The position numbers and the translations under genes were made by a program. The notes under the pieces were generated by a model. That model was given only the letters and a program-made list of their open reading frames with translations, did no database searches and had not been told where the DNA came from. DNA of 64,000 nt from Ditylenchus dipsaci. Lineage: Eukaryota > Nematoda > Chromadorea > Rhabditida > Anguinidae. Shown one piece after another: positions 45,901 through 53,599 of the stretch. The stretch covers positions 124,001 through 188,000 of the forward strand of contig SADC01000842.1 of the NCBI GenBank assembly GCA_004194705.1, written 5' to 3'. Each line of letters opens with the position of its first letter. Within the stretch, counting starts at the first letter, position 1.

Positions 45901-47406
45901 AATTAAGCATATTAATTTAGCGTTTGGTTTTACCTTTGTTTCATGATGATAATAACAGAGAACTGGAAATCTTCCGCCATCTCTAAAGGTGGCTGATATC
46001 CTAAAAATTATTCGATCAATAAAGTGAACCTCGTGTCAAGTTTTTTCGCTCGCTGGTTCCAGTACAGTTTCAACTCCATTTTTGAAATCTTTTACTCACA
46101 AGCCTCATCCAAACTATTTATAAATTATTATATAATAATTACTATATTATATATAGATTATATTTTTCGGAAGCATTGCTGGCATACATCTACTTCAAAA
46201 ATTTCTACATTTAGACCTACAGACATTGGATAGACAGTGACACATTCTTTCAAACAGGGTGTTCAAACTTGATCGAGGTGCGCGGAGTTGGATGTCTAGG
46301 CCGCGGAGTTTTTGAAAAAGAGTATCATAATCGAAATCATCGCAATTTTTGGATAAAACTGACAAATTAGTTTTTCAAAACTTCAAAAATCTGGGTCAAA
46401 AATTTATAAAACCAACAGAGGAATGAACTTTTGAAGTTACCGTATCTCCTCTAATAAAGTGGCACACCCCTCATTTTTTGATTAAATTTTTAGACTAAAG
46501 GCTATTTTTGATTGACAATTGTCAAATTTTTAAACGTTTAAAATAAGGTGGCATGCCACCTTGTTACAGGAAATACGGTATTGATACTTTAAACGAATGT
46601 TTTACCTAAGAAAATCATCGCCGATACCTTTAGGAACTATGACCATCTAAATTAAAAATTCAAAAGATGTTTTGTTTGCAAAGGCGAGCGCAAACCTGGG
46701 GGTAGGAAGAGCAGACCTAAAATGAGTAAAATTTAATTTTTTTGTCAGCCTGTCTAGCATTCGACTTCAAAGTTTTTGTTGACTGAGCTTATCCTCCATT
46801 TGTCATTGCATCTAATGAGCAGACGGGCAAACTGCTGCTCCATGTTAAATGCTTCCCAGCCGTTGTCTAGCACGGTAAATGGACTTCTATAGTAATAGGA
46901 TAGTCATGTTCAATCCCGCCTGAACACAAACTCTAATGGTCGTAAAATAAATGTCAAAAAACCCTACTCAAATTTGAGAGCTTTTCTATTGACCTTGCAA
47001 CTGCCTAAACTCAAAAATGTAGCTATAATCTCACCGCAACGCTTACTTGACAGTCTTCCAAGTCATTTATTTCAATGCAGCAGACCATGAAATTTTTGCA
47101 TTTTAGCCTCAAATATGCTCCTTGCTTGCCCGAAGTTGGGTTTCGATTAAATGGCTCGACCAATACACGGTCTACAGCCCGATGAAGAAGCTAAATTTCA
47201 AAGACATTGAGAATAAATATACACAAATATTACAAAAAAACGCACCCACAACTCCTGCTCTTGGCTGCTTCTTTGGTTTTGGTAGTTGGAGAAAAGATCA
47301 AGTGATGCCCAATCAAAGCTAATGAACCACTACATGGATCTCTAGGACCTTCACACAAGAAAACATTGTCTACTCTACATTTTTCGATTGCTTCTGAAAG
47401 CTCCAT
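39960..47406 (-). CDS. MTMR9: Myotubularin-related protein 9 (MTMR9-like pseudophosphatase)
   Basis: About 20 exons from the ATG at 47406 to a stop at 39960: 47246-47406, 47047-47190, 46968-47004, 46766-46919, ~46217-46246, 46096-46113 (18 nt), 45934-46000, 45747-45872, 45227-45254, 45070-45173, 44947-45010, 43472-43496, 43375-43410, 43163-43265, 42922-43114, 40969-41053, 40869-40921, 40303-40419, 40129-40255 and 39960-40077. N-terminal PH-GRAM (MELSEAIEKCRVDNVFLCEG), then TFRDGGRFPVLCYYHHE, SQPLIGPTNRRCKEDE and VVVHGAEGTDSTLL. In this last motif the Cys and Arg of the CX5R active site are Gly and Ser, so it is inactive, as in MTMR9. Then IEHEWIAAGHPF, SPVFLCFLDCVWQ, FLFEHAYASEFG, LWPSVAPQSI and a C-terminal coiled coil (KELQSKIIQLQK). 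The family partners active MTMR6-8 phosphoinositide 3-phosphatases. At least four one-base losses occur. Confidence 0.95.
41385..41635 (+). pseudogene. BED/C2H2-like zinc-finger fragment inside an MTMR9 intron
   Basis: A plus-strand exon reads NLTVVGLCKFCNAGYKSDAK then RMEKHLQ up to a donor at 41493. The next exon (from about 41546) continues SCVKVGAGLGN. Joined, they give C-x2-C ... H-x4-C spacing, as in BED-type fingers of hAT transposases and their domesticated relatives. It runs opposite to the host gene and stops soon after. It is most likely a transposon or retrocopy remnant, or part of the cargo unit starting at 41773. Confidence 0.5.
41773..42833. mobile_element. 1.06 kb foldback with TTTCGCCGACA minisatellite arms and coding cargo
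   Basis: GGTACCGGACAATATTTCGC (41773-41792) is mirrored by GCGAAATATTGTCATGTACC (42814-42833). Each arm is made of tandem ATTTCGCCGACAATT / ATTTCGCGCGACATT units (about 9 on the left and 11 on the right). The spacer, about 42.0-42.6 kb, is non-repetitive and carries protein-like plus-strand frames. The element sits in the 1.87 kb MTMR9 intron. Confidence 0.82.
42094..42490 (+). CDS. Cargo reading frame(s) inside the 41.8-42.8 kb foldback
   Basis: A frame starting near 42100 reads MANLNVHPNWMRDVSAAVQE. After a possible short GT-AG intron (about 42165-42209) come RKRAIMEMIVDLRQLLEISG and GPSKKRRKYRLADERIK, then a TGA. Immediately after, a further frame (ATG at 42339) reads MVTQAVNNSKKIFPFQYLGA and ends in an acidic IPASEPESSDEEILNLDRE tail. 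The basic GPSKKRRK cluster looks like a nuclear-localisation signal. No family recognised. It could be a transposon accessory protein or a captured host gene. Confidence 0.4.
43608..44917. repeat. 1.3 kb foldback, family E (MTMR9 intron)
   Basis: TTAACACGGGAACGGCCGGT (43608-43627) is mirrored by ACCGGCCGTTCCCGTGCTAA (44898-44917). Each arm is about 600 bp and nearly identical, including GGGGTTTTGGCGCCAAGTTG and GGGTGTGTCAAAATATAAAC. The centre is near 44250. Some minus-strand frames here are artefacts. A single diverged arm occurs at 24640-25135. Confidence 0.88.
46438..46582. repeat. Small TA-flanked MITE, family G (MTMR9 intron)
   Basis: It starts TACCGTATCTCCTCTAATAA and ends TGTTACAGGAAATACGGTA. 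It contains AGTGGCACACCCC mirrored loosely by GGTGGCATGCCACC. About 145 bp. Confidence 0.7.
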
Positions 47407-47728
47407 GGAATATTTATATCACGTGCTAAACTGGCTTTTCCGACAGATAAAGAAAATTCAATAGTTTAAAATTAATAATGAACATAACGCCAAGGATGAA
47501 GTCATCTTGAAGTAGTTAAAAATGCAAATTTATATCTTTCGGCTTGAAAGACCCTGCCCGTGCACAACAGCGAGGACCAGCACATACCGCATTTCCTCTA
47601 ATTAACCGGCCCCTCTACTTTAAGGACTTATATCTCAGACCAGAGAATTTTTTTCGCGAGGCTGTTAATTGCGTTTCATTAACTTCCACGACTGACGACT
47701 TAGCCAACAAGTAAATTATATACCGTAT

Positions 47729-47966
47729 TCTCTCTATTAGTTCCACATGTGGGATTATTTTCAATCGTCCGAAAATCGGAAAAATTTGGGTCGATCTCGA
47801 GATTTTTGGTGAAAATTCAAAATCTAAAGAGCGGAATCAGTAGAGCTCGTGGGAGTTAAGTTAAAACAGTTTTGTTAAATTTTTTCTCTGAGCTGAGATA
47901 CAGGTCCTCAAAGTTGTGGGTGTGGGTTTAATAGAGAGTGTGGAACTAATAGAGAGAATACGGTAT
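47729..47966. repeat. Family C-like MITE upstream of MTMR9
   Basis: ACCGTATTCTCTCTATTAGT at the left is mirrored by AATAGAGAGAATACGGT at the right. The interior AAAATCGGAAAAATTTGGGT is shared with the copies at 30.62 and 63.86 kb. A partial relative precedes it at 47588-47645. Confidence 0.75.
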
Positions 47967-48101
47967 GTTAGACCCCGCCAAGGTGGCCACTCTGCATATT
48001 GGTGGCTCTTTTTAGTAGCCACCAAAAGTTGGACCGGACACTATAACTAGCTCTCTATATATAGTCATATAGTGTCTGCAGCCATTTTGAATATTTTGTC
48101 T

Positions 48102-48527
48102 TTAACGAAGTAAATATTCCATTCTCACGTAAAGCATATTAAAATAACATATAAAACTTTGGATAATTTTTTTTAATTCGCGCTGAATTTGTTTGCGCAA
48201 CAACCCGGCTTCCCGACATAACGGCAGTGTGTTTTTTGCGCTCGCACTTTTTGTCGGCAATTTATCGACTTTCGTTTTATTGTTTTTTGCAACGAAAAAT
48301 CGTCTCCTATTTTTCCAAGTTCTATTTGTAGCTGTTTTTAGTTGAATACAAAATATGTACACTCCAACTAAAGCTAAAAATATTGAAAAGAATGAAGCTA
48401 AGATCGATTTCCGACTTCTTTCAATCCGGATAAGAAAAAAATGTCCGAAAATTCTAAATGATTGATGTGGGTGATGTTTATCATTGCAATTATTTCTTTG
48501 CAAAACTTCTTTAGCCCAAGGTGGCAA
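48102..48527 (-). CDS. Hypothetical single-pass membrane protein
   Basis: An uninterrupted 141-codon minus-strand frame. One hydrophobic segment (SILASFFSIFLALVGVYIFC, about residues 40-59) is preceded by a basic stretch (IRIERSRK) and followed by a strongly basic C-terminal half (RRRFFVAKNNKTKVDK). There is no family match I can name. It lies between MITE-like sequences at 47985-48080 and 48596-48733, so it may be repeat-derived. An alternative ATG upstream (about 48547) is in another frame. Confidence 0.3.
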   Translation of the reverse strand: MPPWAKEVLQRNNCNDKHHPHQSFRIFGHFFLIRIERSRKSILASFFSIFLALVGVYIFCIQLKTATNRTWKNRRRFFVAKNNKTKVDKLPTKSASAKNTLPLCREAGLLRKQIQRELKKIIQSFICYFNMLYVRMEYLLR

Positions 48528-48595
48528 ATGAAATTGTTTTTGTACATACAGTAACGTTTATTATATGACTAAATTACTGATTTTATGTAAACTCT

Positions 48596-48733
48596 CTCCT
48601 TAGTGGCCAGTCAGACCATAATTTAATCGATGAATCTCTTTATAGTGCCCCCGCTATAGTGGCTGCTCCTATAGTGGCCACATTTTGGCCGGTCTCTCGA
48701 GTGGCCATTATAAAGAGAGTGGACTGTAACATA
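48596..48733. repeat. pogo/Tigger-like MITE fragment
   Basis: GTGGCCAGTCAGACC, CTTTATAGTGCC and CTATAGTGGCTGCTCCTATA recur within the segment, which ends GCCATTATAAAGAGAGTGGA-CTGTA. The CAGTCCACTC-type terminus is typical of pogo/Tigger ends. A related TATAGAGGTTCGACTGTA end lies at 48953-48970. Confidence 0.5.
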
Positions 48734-49195
48734 ATTTTTTTACTGGCTTTAGCCGAAAAAGCGCTTCTCTATATAAATTTCTAAAAAAATCAGATTTATT
48801 TTATCTAGATAAAAAATATGTTCACATTCAGGTGGTCATGGATCAAAAATTACCATTTTCTTTTGATTTTTTGTTGTGATGCGTAATCAAATTTTCGGAA
48901 TGGCTACTCTATATAACATAACCTCAATATTAGTCGTCGCTTGAATTATGTTATATAGAGGTTCGACTGTAGCTTATTAGAAAGCTGAGGTCCAGCGCTA
49001 AATAGGGAAAAAATCCAATTTCGACAACTAACCGGGTGGTTTAAGACAAAAAGGTGGGATATTTAAGAAAATAGAGTTGAAGTATCAATTTGAAGTATCA
49101 TTTTCGTTTATCAGAGTTCCATGTTCCTAACAACAAGATATGTTTAAAACAATTACAGACATCAGATTTAAATTAATTTTTATTTAAGCGGGGGA

Positions 49196-49660
49196 CTTCT
49201 TCGGCTACCTTTTGACATCGACTGCTTCTCCACTTCGCATACCTTTTTCATATATTCTGTTCTCTTATCTCAGATGGTTTGAAACCGTTTTGTAGCTGAG
49301 ATTTTTCTCTACCGATTGAGTGGTCAAACCCTTGAATTAAAAATAATGTTTGAGAAAATCACACCAACCTCAAACGAAAAACGTGGTTTTGACCTATGTG
49401 TTTTAGTGAAGTTTTTGTAATAACGTAAAAGTGGGAAGCTAACCCACTAGGCTACACGTGTAGATCTTATAGAATAGTAGTAATTTTACCTATATAACAG
49501 TTTTACCTTATATTTGGTGTGATTTTCTCAAGAATCATATTTAATGAGAGTGTTTGACCACTCAATCGATAGAAAAAAATCTCAGCTACAAAACGGTGTG
49601 AAAAGATCGGCCCATGCCCACGTGGCAGTCGATGGCAACAAGTAGCCGTAGGACCACCAC
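49196..49660. repeat. Foldback with a tRNA-like A-box core
   Basis: GACTTCTTCGGCTACCTTTT and AAACCGTTTTGTAGCTGAGA at the left are mirrored by CTCAGCTACAAAACGGTG and CAACAAGTAGCC at the right. Near 49439-49465 the minus strand reads GTAGCCTAGTGGGTTAGCTT, a good Pol III A box; no clear B box follows. Confidence 0.65.
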
Positions 49661-50142
49661 CCCCCCCTCTCTCAAGTGATTCCCTTCTTCAAAAAGTTGA
49701 CTCTGACAGATATATTTCATGATCGCCGGAGAACGGTCTCATTTTTAAAACAACAGTCACAAAGCTCCTTCATTATAAATATTCTTAACGATTTATTGGA
49801 CATACACCGAGAATACCACAGAAGTTTATTGAAAAAAACACCACCGGCGCTTGTGCAACAATCAGTTGGGTGATCTTGTGATTTTTTGTGAATAAAATGA
49901 CTACAGTGATTATTTAAAACAATAAATTATTCTCCTATTATTCCTAAAAATTTAATTTTTCGCAATAAAAACGACCCTAAAACAAAAATTTTCTTTTAAT
50001 AAAAATAGTCATAACTGTTTTCGTTTTTTTATCTTGCGATTTATGGCCTTTTTCATTCTTATCAATATTGTTTGCGTCTTAATTTAAATTTGAAGTTTTT
50101 TGATTAAACTTTTTTATTAACAGAATGACGTATTTTCAGATG

Positions 50143-50324
50143 CAGTCAACTCTCGATACAGTGTACCCTCGATATAGTGTAGATCTCGATATAGTGTATA
50201 TTTTTTCAACCTCATTTAGTCAGCTCTAAGCCAAACTGGCTTATAGTGTACCTCGATGTGATGTAACCTCGATATAGTGTAGATTTTTTCTGGTCCCAGC
50301 CTACGCTATATCGAGAGTTGACTG
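50143..50324. repeat. pogo/Tigger-like MITE
   Basis: CAGTCAACTCTCGATACAGT at the left is mirrored by GCTATATCGAGAGTTGACTG at the right, followed by TA. Internal repeats of TCGATATAGTGTA. About 180 bp, non-coding. Confidence 0.8.
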
Positions 50325-50386
50325 TATCCAAATTTTTAAAGCATGCTAAATGAATACTAAACGTAGGAAATTTTCAAGTTTCTTAG

Positions 50387-53300
50387 CTAGTTAAGATTAT
50401 CTATTAAAGAACGGTGTGTTGGGTTCCATTGCACTTGATATTCTCTTTCTTCCTGCTCTTCACCAGAATATTGTAGGAAAGAGTGTCTGGAGTAGTCATG
50501 TTCCATGGCTACGTACCTTGAACACGCAGCAGTTTTAGTTACAAAATGTCTTAGCGTTCAACTTACTGCTTCACGGGTACAATGTATTTTATTGGTCGTG
50601 CATCAGGAAAGTTTACAGAATGTGAAGAATCTAATACTTGATAGTTGGCTGTAGAAATAAATTGACTTTGTCCATTTGGTAAATTATTAATTGGTCGGCC
50701 TGAAAAAAAAACAAAGTATAGTTATTAAATATGCTACGGGCTTACTTCTAAGCTTCTTTTTGGCAAAGGGACGTCTCGTAATTTTTTCTGGTTCTTTTGT
50801 TTAGCCATTTTTAAATGCGCGACTTTTGTATGTTAGTTGTGTTTGGTTTTGATTTTTTTCACCAGCACACGTTAAAATGAGCTCAAACTTGTGTCCCAAA
50901 CTGTGAAAAATCAAAATAAAACAAAGCCTCCATTCAAAAAATGGCACAAAAAGTAATGAAAATCTGTTTTTCTTTATTTTGTCTTGTTCAAATTTCTTTT
51001 AAACAAATAGGGCTATGTATAAAAATTGTAAAATAAAGGAGAGAGGCTTGTTAGGAAATAGGATAGCTAAAAAGTACAAAAAACATACCTATTGCGTATC
51101 TATTCGGACTATTCCTGACTGGTGCCCAAACATAGCCTGAGTTATTAGGGGGAGAAACAAATCTTTGAAAAGCTTGTTGTTGAGGCACTTCTCCAGGTCT
51201 TTTCATGTATTTCTTTACATTGGCCAATTCAAACCCGTTCAATTGAGTGGAAGAGCTTGGTTTTGCAACAGGACTCATTTGGGCTGTCTTTTGAATTCCA
51301 AGAGCACTACGAATTTTGCTTTTATCAGCTTCAGAAAAGCGACTAGCCGGATACATGGATTCTGAATATGAAAAATATTTTAATTTTTTTCTAAATAGAA
51401 TATCTAAAACCTCTGGAGTTCTGACTACTATCGTTAGTTTTATAGGGCTGTGCTCTTTGGGGCAGGTCTAATCCATGAATCGGAGGGCTGCTTGAAGACG
51501 ATGAAGAGGCATTTGAAGCCTCAATTTGCCTGTTTTGTATGACATTTTTTGGAGGGAAAACACTGTTCGAAGAAAATGATGTTGCTGAGGAATCGGAAGG
51601 CCGTGAATCTCTTGAAATATTCAAATTTTGCACTAGTTTGCGCTGTTCTCTAAGTTGAAGTCTTTCTTCGCGAGTCTACGAAATTTCATGATTGTAAAAA
51701 TTGAGGGTACAAGTGTCCAAATTTGTCAAAAAAATCAAACTCACCATTGTATTGGCAGCTTCCACTTGGGAAACAGACTCTAGATCTGCTATGCTGGTGT
51801 AGCTTTAGCTCTTTGGCTGTATGAGTTCTTGAGCCTCTCTTCTTCCAATCGCCTTCTTTGTTCCTGTAGATGAAGAAAATTTTTAAAATTAATTTATTTT
51901 ATTTTTTATAATATGCTCCGTCTCCATATTTTTTCATTTTCGAAAATAGTTTCTGATGCTGTCAAGCCAAAATTAAAACAAGGCAAAGAGAAACTAACCA
52001 TTTCTCGTTTCTTTTGCTGCTCTCTTTCTATTTAGCCAATTCTTCTTCCCGTTTTTTCTCTTCCGCCTTTTGTTGAATGCGCGAGCTGGTGCGAGAAATG
52101 GCTGCATTAAGCATCTCTTGCTTAAGTCGCTGAAATTTTCGTTCATGAATGTAAAAAGCTACAGTTGAAACTTGATTTAGTGACCACCCTAGTGGCCGGG
52201 CACAGGAGGTCACTAAATGAAGGTTCAACTGTAACAACTAAACGGCTGAATTTACTTTATTCTCAAGTGTTGTGATTGCATCTACATGCTGACTCAGAGA
52301 ATCGCAAACATCCTTTTCTTTTTTGTAAGCATCTAATAGACGAGTCCAATCGCCAGATGTTTTACACACAATATCCAGTTTGTCAGCAGTAAATAGGCGA
52401 GCATTGGCTTGAGAAATTTCAATCACTGTCTTAGAGTTTGACCGCCTTTTCTTGGTTGCTACTGGTCCTGATCGGTCAGCAGGCTCGAGGAACAGATAGG
52501 TATCGCCGAAATACCACAACTTGTTCATCTGAGAGTCCACTGCAATCGGTGTTATGCGAAGATCGTTTGCATCAAAGCTCTGAAAACACTACAAATAAGA
52601 AATTCCAGAACTAGTGTAGTTCCGGGAGAGGTGTGGCTGTCCAAATAATTATTGCTTGAAAAAGTCAATTGTAAAAGAAATATGTACCATCGATTTAACG
52701 ACACTCCAAAACTAGCCAATTTGGTTGGCGTTTACTAAAATTTAGTCAAAGTGAAACCCTGATTTAACGACACCCTAGTGTGTTCCCAGGGGTGTCGTTA
52801 AATCGAGGGTATACTTTAATTGCTAAAAATAATAAAAACTATAGTTAAAAAACAAAAATAATAAATAAATTCGTTTTTTTTTCAAAAAAAAGAACCATCC
52901 ACCCCTCCCCCTCCAACTATACAAGTTCTAAAAGCCTTGTTCAAAGTTAGTTACTTGAGTTAATGCTTGTGCTTGTTCACTATCCAGAAGTGCATCGATA
53001 AAAACTGTGAGCATGCTCAGCTTCTGCTCGGCACTCAATGAACAAACTTCCAAATTTGTATCTGTTTCATACAAAGGTTTGAGAATGGTTTCAGCTGGGT
53101 GAAGCTTTTCTACTGATCTATACTTTTTCAGCAATTTTAAGAGAGCATCATTGAGTTGAGTGCTAAAATTTAAAAAAGTGTGATTTTATTGAAAACTTAA
53201 GTATTTAAGAGGCTCACGCTGTAACAAACTTGTCCGAATTTACACCAAGCTCTTGAGAATTCCCTTGTATAGATCCGTTAAAGTTTTGCTAGCAACCCAC

Positions 53301-53584
53301 TCCGATCTAGGCAGTGATAAATTTTGCTGTTCATAGTCCAAAGCTTGCTCTATATCTGCGAAGGATATAGCTGGAATGCTAAAGTACTTCTGGAATTTGT
53401 TGAGAAAAGCAACCACTTCCACAAAGTTAATAGAGTTTTGATAAGATGCACAACTCTAAATAAAAATAAGTTAAATTAAATTAATTAAATAAATATTAAC
53501 TATGTCTTTCAAACAATTTTCCAGTTGAGCATTTGCTGATACGTCTTTTTTAATAGTGGACAAACTTCTGCGGCGTTTACTCAT
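50387..53584 (-). CDS. DDT-domain chromatin-remodelling subunit, CECR2-like
   Basis: About ten exons: 53501-53584, 53218-53455, 52923-53162, 52256-52579, 51999-52139, 51745-51863, 51411-51675, 51089-51361, 50567-50699 and 50387-50508. The N-terminus is basic (MSKRRRSLSTIKKD). A DDT domain follows: NFVEVVAFLNKFQKYFSIPA, LTDLYKGILKSL, then LSAEQKLSMLTVFIDALLDS. Next is the WHIM-like block RITPIAVDSQMNKLWYFGDT and a CECR2-like W segment (CKTSGDWTRLLDAYKKEKD). A charged coiled coil (RLKQEMLNAAISRTSSRIQQ, KAEEKKREEE) and a low-complexity Ser/Pro/Gln C-terminus complete it. DDT proteins are accessory subunits of ISWI-type remodellers. No bromodomain is visible, unlike vertebrate CECR2, so an RSF1/BAZ relative is possible. 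At least four one-base losses occur, one of them changing TTGGGT to TTGGT. Confidence 0.72.
52157..52234. repeat. 78 bp hairpin MITE in a CECR2-like intron
   Basis: TACAGTTGAAACTTGATTTA is mirrored by TAAATGAAGGTTCAACTGTA, flanked by TA. The short loop contains CCCTAGTGGCCGGGC. This is a minimal pogo/Tigger-type element. Confidence 0.75.
52749..52815. repeat. Short hairpin MITE in a CECR2-like intron
   Basis: AGTGAAACCCTGATTTAACG then ACACCC is mirrored by GGGTGTCGTTAAATCGAGGG-TATACT. A diverged extra end (ATCGATTTAACGACACTCC) lies at 52689-52707. Confidence 0.7.
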
Positions 53585-53599
53585 TTGTATGATATATAT

